Below the pieces are notes generated by a model that searched no databases, was not told where the DNA came from, and saw nothing but the letters and a program-made list of their open reading frames with translations. 64,000 nt of DNA from Ailanthus altissimus (lineage: Eukaryota; Streptophyta; Magnoliopsida; Sapindales; Simaroubaceae). The stretch lies in NCBI GenBank assembly GCA_946807835.1, contig OX327690.1, forward strand, positions 11,070,501 to 11,134,500, in the 5' to 3' direction. The translations under genes and the position numbers were made by a program. This document shows positions 1 to 11,559 of the stretch, piece by piece; position 1 is the stretch's first letter, and each line of letters opens with the position of its first letter.

Positions 1-1384
1 ATTAATAATTCAAAACTATTTTGAATATTTACATTTACCATATATGTATTTACCAAGCAAAGTAAATAGGTAAATACATGGTAAATAATTTATGGAGCAA
101 GATTATGTCACTTGTCAATTTCTTATTGGTTAACAACTCTTGTAAACCAATAATGTATTTTACCTTCAATTATTGACAAGTGAATAATAAAAGGAACCTT
201 GAAACATTTTTTATTTTGCTGGAAATTGTTGGATCAATTATTCAATCCAATTCGCTGCCCCAGTGCACAACGAGTACACTTTATATTGTGAGACTCTCTA
301 GGTCCATGCCTGATTTGTCATATGAAACTATTTCACACGTCTGTGAACAATGTCCCACACACATGTTACAGATATTACAAAACGGCGCATTAGACCATAC
401 AAGTTGAGGTTATAACATATTTGTATAATCCTTCCATCATAAATATCCTAGAAGAGCGGAGATATAGATCAACACCGTCAAGTCTCCATGTGCTCAATCA
501 TAAACTTATCTCTAGATTTGTATTTCAATAAATAATATCCGTAAACACTTTCACGTTATTATTTTCCCAAGAAATTCTTGGATGTCTGTTTATGGCCATA
601 AGACTTTCTGAAATACAATCTTAGAGTTACAGGATATTTTACTCACCCAATTGAGTTGATGGATCCCATATCTGTATACACCGGACTCCATGAGCATCGG
701 ACCATACCCAGCGACACCCAGCGGTTAGACCATGAAAGGTATCTAACATGTGTGGAACCAAAGTATGATGGATCACTAACAAGTCCACCGTGGTACTCAG
801 GTCTAAGGACCACGAATACTACTCAACTCGAAAGATCCTCCATTGACGGCTTTATGGGTTGTCTATTGGAGATCTTTGTGAGTCTGTTCAATATTCAGTC
901 CTTACTGAATACTTGTATCTCTATACGAGTTTCCACTAAACTCATGGTCTGTTAAGACTAACCATCTGGACTATCCAGATATAGACATACACTGATCTAT
1001 ATATATATATTAGGATCTTCACTAACAGACCCGCATTAGTGAAGGTAGATCAGGAACATTAAATTTAAGAACATATTTGCATAACACCATTTCCTAGCAC
1101 CATTTGCAACCCATTGCAACTATGTCATTATTAATATATTCTTAGGTCTTTGTCCCATTTCAGACAAGGCTCTAACTCTTTAGATTTTACTGACTCTCAG
1201 TTCTGATCTAAACTCCTTTAGATCAAATCTGAACTCTGTCAGATCATACAATGTCTAAAACGTTACAAGCATCTTACCATATTTATAAATAAAATAATTA
1301 GTGATATATTGAAATCATAAATGTATAAACATAAAGCAAATATTTATACATAAAAAGGATGGCACGTAAGCACAAATCCCAACA
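1..1384 (-). repeat. copia-type LTR (L1), cut by window edge
   Basis: This is the 5'-terminal part (element orientation minus) of a roughly 2-kb copia-type LTR. The plus-strand end reads ...ATCCCAACA, which is a TGTTGGGAT start on the minus strand. The same blocks recur in the same order at 4364-6412, 29759-32271 and 58186-60276 (for example the ACCATACCCAGCGACACCCA block). The insertion interrupts the gypsy G 3' LTR: the sequence right of it (GAAGGGTGGCAACTAATTTG) matches uninterrupted sequence near 33218 in the G 5' LTR. The other end and its TSD lie outside the window. Short ORFs on either strand here are chance frames inside the LTR. Confidence 0.75.
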
Positions 1385-1889
1385 GAAGGGTGGCAACTAA
1401 TTTGCATTGATTATCATTAACGCACCTAATTGATTGTCCAATTTAGAATTGATGTAGTCTGAATTAGCTTTCACTCAAAATATCAAAGTTGTATATACGT
1501 CTCTTATCTTTCTAAATTGAGTTTTCTCATATGTATTAGATATGTATTTCTATAGTTATGGACCAAATACTGATGACTATTTGGACGGGGACTAAACTGC
1601 AGATCAGTTTTGTTCTAGGCCATTTTCACCCTCTAAACGCTCGAATTTCAAATGCCTTGTGAGATACACTATGTTAGCCCATTGAGTCGTCTTTACCAGA
1701 TCAATAATCACTTCAATTAGATTCTTAGGTAGAACGTTATGCCTATTTTACCAAACCTACCACAAAATAATTAAAAGTTAATTATGTACAATATTGTAAA
1801 CATACTTAAGTTAGGGGGGTTAAAGACACTAGTAATCCAAAACAATGATGTAAAACTCTTATTAAATATGTAAATTCTAGTGTTCATCA
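1385..1889 (-). repeat. Gypsy G 3' LTR fragment
   Basis: About 500 bp are homologous to 33218-33652, including the shared blocks TTTGCATTGATTATCATTAA and GACCAAATACTGATGACTAT. On the minus strand the LTR begins TGATGAACACTAG at 1889, directly after the polypurine tract. The rest of the LTR lies left of the copia LTR insertion, outside the window. The insertion of L1 at 1384/1385 leaves GAAGG as the presumed target duplication on this side. Confidence 0.75.
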
Positions 1890-1902
1890 TACCCCCCAAC
1901 TA
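1890..1902 (-). other. Polypurine tract of gypsy G
   Basis: The minus strand reads TAGTTGGGGGGTA immediately before the TG of the 3' LTR. A purine run abutting the 3' LTR is the usual plus-strand priming site of gypsy elements. Confidence 0.7.
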
Positions 1903-3257
1903 GCTTATTACTAATCCCTAACAATTCAAGCATAAACAAAATTTGAACACTACCTAAGTATTTCAAACAAAATATCAGTTCAAGATCACAATCGCTATTA
2001 CGGTTATTTCAATCATAACTTCCAAAAAGCTACGTATGTGTGTGTGTGTGAATTAAGCCAAAACCTTCTTACAACAAACTACAACATATATAGCATTTAA
2101 ATTTTCTCCAAGTAAAAACCTCAACTCCATATCCTTACAGGTGAATAACTGTTTAACGGGTTAGGATTTCACTTATAAAGTTGAAAAATAGATAATCGCT
2201 CAAAAAAATGTTATATTTAAGGATAAATAGACAAACTAACATTAATCCAAAGATAGAAAAATTAATTATTTAGAGTCAAACCATTCTTGCTACATGCTAG
2301 CTTCAAGACTTTAATTATTTTATATAAATCTTACGAATAGAGAGTCCGGTGATAAAATTCCTTCATAATGACTTCTGTCTTCTAAAATTGAACGAAGACT
2401 TAGTTGAACTAAATTGATTTCTTTTCTTTTTTAAAAAAAACACTTATTATTTTGTTTTAAAAGACATAAGGAATCATTACAAAATAAGAGCAATTTCTCA
2501 CCATAATACTTCTCCACAAATTTTTTTTTTAATCATCCTTCAGCTAAGCAGCCAAATCATTCATCATCCTAAATAATGTCATTCCAAACAAAAATTAACT
2601 ATTTTAAAAAATCAATGAAAGTTCGTAAGCTGTTATCTCAAATCTCTCCGCTCACTCACAAAAGATGTGTGAGTTTAGAAAATAATATGTATACTTAAAT
2701 ATGGAAATTCTCTTGGCTATATATATTGAATCATCCATCTTACTACAAGGCTTAATATTGTGCTCAAGAAATAATTTTGAAAGTTATTCTTTAGTAACCT
2801 AGATAGAAAAATTAATTTAAACTAGACAATTTTGAGATCATACCTCGATAGTAAAGTAAATTTATTTATGCAAGAGTTACCAAAAACTTAAGCAACAAAC
2901 AAATATACATAAAATGCATTAGAAAAACCAATTAGAATGTGTTTCAAACGTTTAATAATGTACTTTTTACTCTACCATTCTAGAATTATAATACATCTTA
3001 AGAATGCATAAATGAACATTTTATTCATGCCATTCATGATGAATTTGTTTTTTAGAGAACAAAGTGATAGCAAAAAAAATTAACATTATATATCAACTAT
3101 CCCCCCCAACCAGATTGAGACATTGTCCTCAATGTCAAAATATAGAAAAAGTAGAGTATAAAAGATATCACTTGAAACATCTTTTATTGGAAATAAAATC
3201 TACAACAAAATAAAATAAGCCACACAAAATGCTTAAAAATATATAAAAGTAGATAGG
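1903..3257 (-). other. Gypsy G 3' noncoding region
   Basis: 1.35 kb without convincing coding. It aligns along its length with 9355-10690 of element A (for example the shared TTGAATCATCCATCTTA block and a CCCCCCAACCAGATTGAGAC / CCCCCCAAACCAGATGAAAC tract near 3103 and 10505). The C-rich tract is a purine run on the minus strand (GGTTTGGGGGG type) followed by an ATTGAGGACAATGT block. Such tracts are typical of the long 3' region of Athila/Tat elements and may be a second internal polypurine tract. Confidence 0.55.
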
Positions 3258-3914
3258 CTACAGACGAAGTGTCAAATATATTTTGCGTTTCTTTTCACTA
3301 TCATTAGTATACCAATCTATTTGACGCATTATTGAATCAGATAGAGGTATAAAAGCTTGTAATTCATCGAGTAACTAATCAACAGTTGAAACAGAAATAA
3401 GGATTTGTTGTGCTACAGATGAAATGAATTATTTTTCCACCACATAGTTAAGAAAAGAGAACAACTCATTATAAAAACTATCAACATTTAACAAACCAAT
3501 GAGTTTTTGGTGGATTTGTAATTGTGCCCATGAGACAATTTGAAAGACTTCTTCCAAAGTTTTGAAACATCCAGGTAGAGCTATGAAGGCATCAGCATTC
3601 CAAAGCATAAGAGATATTTGCTCATGCATTGATGATACCTGTAACTTATCCTCAATAATATTTCCTATAGTATTCCCAACAGCTAAAGCTTTCGGTATAA
3701 TACCCAAAACTTGACTGCCTTTATTTTGTGCAGCTGTTGCCACACATCCCATTAATCAACGACTACCTCCCACATATACTAAGTGAATTTTTTTCTTAGC
3801 TAACACCTTACCAAGTGTTTCTACTGCTTCTACAAACTCTCTAATTTTTTTAGGGCTAGATCTACAAAAAAAAAACATTTTTTTTGTGAATTTACGAGTT
3901 GATGTTCCTTTCAT
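3258..3914 (-). pseudogene. LOG-like phosphoribohydrolase carried by gypsy G
   Basis: A full-length LONELY GUY homologue. LOG enzymes release active cytokinin bases from riboside 5'-monophosphates in the cytosol. From an ATG at 3914 one frame runs 218 codons to a terminal stop at 3260-3258, close to the usual LOG length of about 215, but with three internal stops (3758-3756 TGA, 3431-3429 TAA, 3377-3375 TAG). Recognisable LOG blocks in order are LVYVGGS, LMG, VLGIIPKAL, SSMHE, ADAFIALPG, TLEE, WAQLQIH, LIGLLNV and a C-terminal FISSVAQQILIS. The hallmark PGGxGTxxE motif is altered to PGCFKTLEE, and the usual MHxRK is MHEQI, so the conserved Arg is absent. There is no intron, whereas host LOG genes have several. 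It sits between the integrase side and the 3' LTR of the element, collinear with the copy at 10691-11317. It is a captured, now dead copy. Confidence 0.8.
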
Positions 3915-4040
3915 TATTACACTCACCTTTTACCTTGAATAATTTTGAGTTTGTATGAATATGTAGAAATAATGCAATGTATTTATAGAGCCAAAAGATG
4001 TTGCTAAATCATATAGGTAGTTAATTGTAAATGGATAAGA

Positions 4041-4358
4041 TTAAGCTTTAAATGTAAAAATTTCAAAATCGACTATGAGTGGTTGGTTGTTGTTGGAGAA
4101 GATGTTTGAGGTTGAAATGAAACATTTAAAAGCAATCGCTACAATAAATATATACAAGTAGTTGTGATTATGGCTCATATCTTCCTCTGGTTTTACATCT
4201 AGAAACGGTTTAAATGCCCTCCATGGGACAGGGATAGACTTTTCATCCAAAGTTTTAATAAATTGGCAAATAGGGTCTTTTAAAGTCAGATTTTCTAGAC
4301 TGTACCGCCCATATTCCTTTAGGAATATGTCCTATAATTCACGAATTGCAATATGCAC
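4041..4358 (-). pseudogene. Unknown retrotransposon ORF of G, C-terminal part
   Basis: The minus-strand frame contains KSIPVPWRAFKPFLDVKPEE followed by SHNHNYLY. It is collinear with KPIPDP, FKPLLDVKPEE and SHNHNYM in element A (11560-11810). The upstream half of the ORF continues at 6418-6830; a 2-kb copia LTR with an ATATC target duplication separates the pieces. I do not recognise the family. It lies directly upstream of the LOG-like gene in both elements. Confidence 0.55.
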
Positions 4359-6417
4359 ATATCAGTCAAATCTTAGGCACGTGGGTGTATGCATATGCAA
4401 TTGTGTCTATTGCCTAACACAGCGGAAATATAAATTTTACAATAAACACAATAAATAAATATATTAATCACATTAATATATTTATATAGTTACAAATCTC
4501 GCCAAACATGTAACATTATACACGTATTTTTTCTGGAGTTCACATGGAGACCAACTCGCATACAATTCTAGTCACCAACTCGGTGGGCTTAGTTAGCTAG
4601 AACAGCAGCTCCATATTCAGCCTGGGATTAAATCTTAATCCCCAAAATGGCTAGGAGTGAATTTATATCCTTTTCTCCAAAATGATAAGAAATGGAGAAT
4701 TTGAAGCAATTCACAATTGCTCCAATTGGAAGCTTAGGAAAAATGAAACAATTTCATTTTCCCTACCCTTTTCCTTTTTTTTTTCTTTTTCTTTCTTTCT
4801 TTTCTCTTCTTCCTCTTTTCTTTCTTCTCTATTTCTCTCTTTCTCTCTCGGCCCAATTCGGCCAAATCTTGCTTCTTCTCTCTTTCTTTTTCTTTATTTA
4901 TATATATATATATAATATATAATATAAATATAATATAATATAATAATATATATTATATAATATAAAATGAAAGATATTTTGATTATTTAACTATTAAATA
5001 ATCAAACTGAGAAATGACCATTTTGCCCTTCATAAATTCACCCTTAGTAGGTCCTACTAAATTCCACACTTGGATAAACTCGACTGAGAGTTCACAATAC
5101 GCTACGTGTCATAATCCAATTAGTAAATAACAATTATTAACTAATTATTGTATTTAACACTTAAATACATACACGTACGCATTCCCGTAGAAGTGCTGAA
5201 TATTGCTGGATTAAACAATTTAATCTGGCATGTTGCCCTAATGCACAACGAGTACACTCCATATCGCAGGACTCCCTAGGTCCTACGCCTGATTCATCAA
5301 ATGGAACTATTCTATGAGCCCGTGAGCAATGCCCCACGCACATGTCACGGATATACAAATCAGCGCGTTGAACCATACAAGCTGAGGTTACAACGCATAC
5401 GTATAGTCTTTCCATCATGATATCCAGGATGTGCGGGGGGATATAGATTATCACCATCAAATCCCCATGTGCTTATCCATGTCCTATCTCTAGACTTGTA
5501 TCTCAATGAACAATATGCACAAACTCCTTTGCCATATTGTTCGACCCTGGCGGAACTCTTTCCTGGGATTATTGCTTGTGACCACAAGACTTTCTGAGAT
5601 ACAGTCTCGAAGCATCTGGATATCTAACTCCATATGGGAGCTAACGGATCCCATATTTGTACGCACCGGACTCTATAAACATCGGACCATACCCAGCGAC
5701 ACCCAGTAGTCACACCATGAAAGGTCTGTGATATGTATGGAACCCAAATATGGTGGATCACTTACAAGCCCACCATGGCACTCAGGTCAAAGGACCACGT
5801 ATACTAATCAACTCGAGAGGACCCTCTATTGACAGCTTACATTGAATGTCTATCGGAGGCCCTCGTGAGTCTGTCCCATATCCAGTCCTAACTGGATACC
5901 CATATGTCAATACGTGCTCCAAGCTCACAGTCGGTTAGGAACGACCGTCTATACCCGATAGGTACGACATATGCTGATCTATATATAAAGTATCCGCCGA
6001 CAGACCCGCATCGGTAGAAATAGATCAGGGACTATTATTCGAAAACATATTTGCGCAACTTACATTTTCTAGCACCCGATTGTAACTCTTGAAGCTATGC
6101 AGTTACTAGTATATTCCCAGGTCTATGTCCCATTACAGACACGGCTCCAACTCTTGGATCTGCTGGGTATTATAACCAACTAACACTTAGTTGTGCTAAC
6201 ATTTAGCAATTATATCTCTCAGCGTGGCTAACTATGAGCCCTTATCTAAACTCTTTAGATCTGATCCAAACTCCTTCTGATCTACAATGTCTGTAACGTT
6301 ACATGTATAATACCATATAGATGGGTATTAGCGATTTAATGGGAATGTACACTTGTATAAATACACAAGTATATGTACATTCAGGGATAACATGTAAGCA
6401 CTGACCCTAACAATATC
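4359..6417 (-). mobile_element. Solo copia-type LTR (L2) with ATATC TSD
   Basis: The LTR body is 4364-6412, flanked by perfect 5-bp duplications ATATC (4359-4363 and 6413-6417). On the minus strand it starts TGTTAGGGTC; the opposite end (AGTCAAATC on plus) no longer shows the expected TG. Comparison with the uninterrupted sequence in element A (about 11750-11780) confirms that the flanking sequence rejoins after removing the LTR and one ATATC. The body contains a CT-rich tract (4755-4880) followed by TA/TAATA repeats (4895-4970). There are no internal coding sequences, so this is a solo LTR. Confidence 0.85.
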
Positions 6418-6830
6418 CACTAAGATGCGTCTCAAGACTCCTTACTCAGGCCATCCTTAATGAATCTAATTTTATCTTCGCGATTTATAGATACCATTCT
6501 TAAAGTGCGACAACGTGTGTTGCAAGTCATACGTGCATACTTGTAACAAACACTTAATCTTTTTGCCCTTCGTTTTTTTGCAAAAGAGCTTTTATCTAGA
6601 AATTAATGAGTTTGAAAACTCACCTGCCAATTGAACTTTGGCTTCAATTAACCAACGTACATCAACATGTATATTCATAATCATTAATAACCTTAATCTT
6701 TCACATTTTGCTTGGTAACTTTTCTTTAAGGTATTTTGAGGCAATGAGGGAAAACATTTTTTTAAAATTCATTAGAATGTCATCAATTATTTTTTAGAAA
6801 TAGAAAGAAGAGAAGGTATCAGTAATTATG
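6418..6830 (-). pseudogene. Unknown retrotransposon ORF of G, N-terminal part
   Basis: Degraded minus-strand reading matching the element A ORF at 11901-12203. The shared words include FPSLPQNTL, CERLRLLM, DVRWLIEAKV (DIGWLIEAKV in A) and a downstream KIQFIKGG-like stretch. The resemblance in both elements indicates an element-encoded protein of about 215 residues. Its role is unknown to me. It resembles uncharacterised plant-transposon proteins that predictors sometimes flag downstream of gypsy pol genes. Confidence 0.5.
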
Positions 6831-6849
6831 GAAAACTGACAAAACCGAT

Positions 6850-8160
6850 TTGAATGTCACAGATTACCATTATCCGCCACTTAACCGGGGTGCAAAACAC
6901 AACTTTAACAAAAATACTAAATTAACTTACAAGTATGAAAAAAAATAAAGTTAGAAGACGAATGTATATATATGTAAATATGTAAACAAAGATTAATTGG
7001 TCTAATAACAAGGGTCAGCAGGGGCACAAATTCTTCATGAAAATCTTGGTTTTCTAGAAACAGCTTGAGTCTTTACCCATTTACCTAAAACACATTACCA
7101 TTTCTAGGATTTTCAATGTCAATTGTTCTATAAGGGTACACATGTTTCATAATAAAAGGGTCACTCCATCTTGATCTTAATTTTTCAGGAAATATGTGAA
7201 GTTGAGAATTATAAAGTAAAACCTTCTGACTAACATCAAATGTTTTTCTTTGATTTTTTTTATTATGAAAAGCTTTGATTTTAACTTTATGAATTTTTGA
7301 ATTCTCATATGCATCATTTATCAATTCTTCAAGTTCATTTATTTGTAATTTATGTATCTATCCGATAGAATCAAGATTTGCGTTGAAAAGTTTGATGGCC
7401 CAGTAGGCTTTATATTCAAGTTCCACAGGTAAGTGACAAGGTTTTCTATAAACTATCCTATAAGGATACATACCCAATGAAGTTTTAAAAGCAGTCTATA
7501 AGCCCAATGTGTATCATTAAGTCTTAAAGACCAATCTTTAAGATTTAGGTTTACAATTTTTTTAAAATTTATTTTATCTCCTTATTTGCTAATTCAACTT
7601 GTCCATTTGTCTAAGGATGATAAGATGTGGCAACTTTATGAGTAAATTCATATTTTTTCATTAATGTTTCAAATGTCCTATTACAAAAGTGCATACTCCC
7701 ATCATTTATAATGGCTCGAGGGATTCCAAATCGACTCAAGATATTTTCTTTCAAAAATTTCATGACTATTTTATGGTTATTATTTCGACATAGAATAGCC
7801 TCAATCCATTTTGAGACATAATCTATTGCAACTAAGATATACGTAAATCCAAATGATAGTGAAAATGGTCACATGAAATTTATCCCCTAACAATCAAAGA
7901 TTTAAATAATTAGAATGGGGTTCAAAGGCATATGTATCTTTAAAAATGGATTCTAATTTCTGACAATTTTCACACATTATACAAAATGCATGTGTATCTT
8001 TAAATAAAGTGGGCCAATAAAATTCACACTGCAAGATTTTTGTAGCTATTTTTCTTCATGAGAAATGCCCCCCACATACTTCAGAATGACAAAATTCAAT
8101 AACTCTACTTACCTTATTGTCGAGTATGCATCTTCGAAATATTTGGTCAGGACAATATTT
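6850..8160 (-). pseudogene. Gypsy G integrase (decayed)
   Basis: Integrase inserts the cDNA copy into the genome. Reading minus, the domain begins with a KYCPDQIFRRC-like linker and an HHCC zinc region (CHSEVCGGHF). It continues through GINFMWPFS (first catalytic Asp region mutated to Asn), WIEAI, IINDGSMHFCN (second Asp), ATSYHP and NGQVE (Glu), and a C-terminal KLRSRWSDPFIMKHVYPY segment at 7085-7324 that resembles the GPY/F module. Stops and small indels interrupt the frame. The upstream RNase H is missing because element A and an associated deletion occupy that position. Confidence 0.7.
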
Positions 8161-8189
8161 GAAGAGATAATATTTGGTCAGGACAATAT
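8139..8189. repeat. 20-bp direct repeat at a deletion junction
   Basis: ATATTTGGTCAGGACAATAT occurs at 8139-8158 and again at 8170-8189, exactly where gypsy G integrase joins the truncated 3' LTR of element A. The LTR partner sequence also has GACAATATATC, giving microhomology. Confidence 0.75.
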
Positions 8190-9339
8190 ATCATTTTGAC
8201 AATATTGCAGTAAAAGATCAACTTGAATATCAAACAATTATTTTCTTTCATGTTATCCAAGATCGACAATATATTAATTGACAATATTGCAGTAAAATAT
8301 TAACATGTAAAATAATGTAACCAATAACAATTATAATTTAACACGAATCACATAAAGAAAGCATGATTGAAAATATATAAAACATGAAAATTATAACCTT
8401 TGTATTATAGAAGATAAAATAGATAAAAGTTTAGGTACAAACAAACTTACAAACATTTGTAGCTCTTAACAAGGAATCAAAGTATAGAAGTAAATTTACT
8501 ACACATAAAAGTTCATCTCTTAACTTTGCCAAGAACTCTAGCCTAACTTACAATTCATTTTAAAGAGAAGAAAATATGAGAGATTTTTCTAATGATGAAA
8601 ACATCATAGGAGTGTCCTTATATAGGCAATGAATGAAAATATGTTAAGTGTGACTTCAATCTTCAATAATTTAGGCCAACCACTCGTTCACCCACTTTCA
8701 GCACCTTTTTAATAATGTAAATAATTGACGTAACTATTTTGGCCAACATGAAATTTGTAGCATCTTGTCTCTTCTTTCCACAGGCACCAGATTCATACAA
8801 ATTGAATAAGTATCTAATGAGATATGGGCAAAATACCAAAGATATGTCAGATTTCGGCCAACAACCCTTTTACCCACTTGCAATACAATTTGGTCCATGA
8901 TAACGACTGATTTGGACTTTACCATCATAAGAGTTGTTAATAATTGAGTCAGTATTTCACAGCTTTAAGAATTATACCAATTGGGTATGTATTTTATGAA
9001 ATACGGTCCAAATACGTGAGGTGGGTCAAGCTGAGCGAAAGTTGTAATCCAATTCTGTTGTATCCTAATTTTGGCCCATAAAATGTTAGATTTGGCTTTT
9101 CAACTATTCTTTATGTTTGTGTAAGATTGATTATGTTACTCAATGCTCAATAATTTCTTCATTTTGATTTCTACATTGAGAGTTGTGTCTATTTTACCTA
9201 AACCTATACAAATAACATTCATTAATCACAATTTAAGGAGAACACTTTATTTCAAGTTAAAAATACAAAAAAGTTAAAAATAGTGACATTAAATGGTGAC
9301 TGAATCTCTTAATAAATATATATTTTCATGTGTTTATCA
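8182..9339 (-). repeat. Element A 3' LTR (truncated)
   Basis: Homologous to 18505-19673. On the minus strand it starts TGATAAACACATG at 9339. About 400 bp of the U5 side are missing: similarity stops inside the internal repeat near 8182 and joins gypsy G integrase through the direct repeat at 8139-8189. A TATA-type sequence (CTTATATAGG on plus) lies near 8618. Confidence 0.8.
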
Positions 9340-9354
9340 TAGCCTCCAACCAAC
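9340..9354 (-). other. Polypurine tract of element A
   Basis: The minus strand reads GTTGGTTGGAGGCTA, directly before the TG of the 3' LTR. It occupies the same place as the G tract at 1890-1902. Confidence 0.6.
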
Positions 9355-10690
9355 TTATTGCTAGTCTCTAGCAATTCAAGCGTAAATAGAATATGCAAAA
9401 CTACTTAAGTATTTCAAACAAAAAGTCGGTTCAAGATCACTATTGCTATTATGGTTTTTACAATTATAACTTCCAAAAATTATGTGTGTGTGAACTAACC
9501 CGTAACCATCTTACTACAAATCACAACAGATATAACCTTGAGAATTTCTTCAAGTAAAAGCCTCAACTCCATATGTTCACAAGTGTATGACTGTTTAAAA
9601 GGTTAGGATTTCTCTCATGGAGTTGGAAAATAGTTAAGCACTCTAGAAAATGTCAATTTTAAGGACAGACATACAAACTAACAGTGATCTAACGATAGAA
9701 AAATTAATCATTTTAGAGATCAATCATTCTTTACATGCACTAGCTTTATGACTTCAATTATCTTGTGAGAATAATATAAATATAGCTTGGTGAGAAAACT
9801 GTCTTACAAAATATTTGTCTTCTAAAATTGAATGAAGACTTTATTAAACTGAATTGATTCTTCTATTTTTATTTTTTTTTGGTATTTTGTTTTTGATTTT
9901 TTTTTAAGAATAATACAAAGAAGAATTGCAAAAGTTTCTCACCAAAATATATTATACACAAATGCAACCAACTTATTTCTTAATTCAAATAATATCAATC
10001 TAAACAAAACTTAACCAATTCAAAGGATCAATGAAAGTTCATAAGCTATTTTCTCAACCTTTCCACTTATTCACAAACGATATGTGAGATTAGAAAAATA
10101 TATACTTAAACATGGGAATTCTCTTGGCTATATAAATTGAATCATCCATCTTAGCATAAGGCTTAGCATTGTGCTCAAAAATATTTTAGAAGTCATTTTT
10201 TAGTAACCTAAATAGAAATAGTGACTCAACCTAAACAATTTTGAAATCATACCTAGGTAGAAAAGCAAATTCCTTTATAAAAGAATTACCAAGACTACAA
10301 GCAAAACAACAATGCATGAAATATAAAACAAAATAACAAGAAGTTAATTAAAATGGGTTTCAAAAGTTAGAAATAAAACTCCTTACTCTACCTTTCTAAT
10401 TTAACCTAGAATGCATCTCAAGAGTTCAATAATGAACTCTTTACTCTGCTATTTTAATCAAATGTCAGACCCTATTTCCTCTTTTTTTTTTGAATGCAAA
10501 ATACAACTTATGTCTACTATACTCCCCCCAAACCAGATGAAACATTGTCCTCAATGTTTAAATAGAAAAAGATAAAGTATAGGAGACATTACCTGAAATG
10601 CTAGTTATTCGAAAGAAACAAACCTGAGAGACACTTAAGTAAATATAAACTAAAATGATGATGTTGATAAATAAATAAAACAAAAAAAAT
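9355..10690 (-). other. Element A 3' noncoding region
   Basis: Collinear with 1903-3257 of gypsy G over its whole length; no coding is seen on either strand. It contains a C-rich tract near 10500-10520 (purine-rich on minus) next to an AACATTGTCCTCAATG palindrome-like block. Confidence 0.55.
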
Positions 10691-11317
10691 TTACAAACGA
10701 AGTGTCAGATCCAATTTTTGCTTGTTAAGGACCACTGACCAATTGGTCCGAATTATTGCTAGGTCAGGTTTATAGGTAACTGCCTGTAATTTGTCAATCA
10801 ATTCATCCACATTGGTAGCAGAAACGAGGATCTATTGCGCCAAATATGAAATACAATTCTATTCCACAGCTTGATCAAGAAAACAGAGTAAGCAATTAAA
10901 ATAGTTATTAACATTCAACAAACCTATGAGTTTTTGATGGATATTCAATTGGGTCCAATAGGCAATTTGAAAATTTTCTTCCAAGGTACCAAAACCACCT
11001 GGTAAAACAATAAAAGCGTTTGCATAGTAAAACATTCTAGCTATATGTTCATGCATGGATGAGACTCATAATTCTTCTCCTATTATTTTCCCAGTCAGGT
11101 TTTCCGCATCTAAAACTGTAGGAATAATACCTAAAAGTTAACTTCCTCCTAAATGTGCAGCTGTTGACACACACCCTATTAACCCAAGGCTACCCCCTCC
11201 ATAAATCAAATGGATTTTTCTAGATTGTTTCCAGCTTCTACAAATACTTTATTTTTTCCAGGACTAAATACACATATATTTCAGAATTGTTGAACTGAGG
11301 TTTCCTCTATATCTACA
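10691..11317 (-). pseudogene. LOG-like phosphoribohydrolase carried by element A
   Basis: Second LOG homologue, ending at a TAA at 10693-10691. Canonical LOG words are better preserved than in the G copy: YGGGSLGL (near 11181-11205), [24 protein letters not shown] with an intact PGGxGTxxE motif, [16 protein letters not shown] and a C-terminal ISYLAQ/ILVSATNVDEL. Four in-frame stops are visible (11140-11138, 11068-11066, 10861-10859, 10834-10832), and the N-terminus is shortened or shifted, with no clear ATG matching 3914 in the other copy. As in G, the usual MHxRK is MHEHI, so the conserved Arg is missing. The gene is intronless and lies between the unknown ORF and the 3' LTR. It is a pseudogene now. 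Confidence 0.8.
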
Positions 11318-11559
11318 CTCACCTTTATCTCAATATATGAAAATAAAAAAAATGAGGTGTTGTATTTATAGAGTACCAAATGATAATGACAATTTTGGTA
11401 ACCAGACAGTTTATCAGAAGAGATTTAAAAATAAAACACAAAAGTTTAAACATAAGGACCCATATGCATTATTTAACCAAAAGATTTACATTTAAGACAT
11501 CTATATGAGTAGCCCTACTATTCATAAAAAAATATTAAAATTAAAACATATGTATTTAC

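Noticed and set aside
656..955. 99-residue ORF on plus near the window start (and similar ones at 5161-5587, 31272-31490, 59292-59798)
   Set aside because: They all fall in the body of the same copia LTR family on shifting frames, with no conserved protein among copies.
3258..11317. LOG-like genes as ordinary host genes or tandem gene duplicates
   Set aside because: Each lies inside a gypsy element between the unknown ORF and the polypurine tract, is intronless, and has several in-frame stops.
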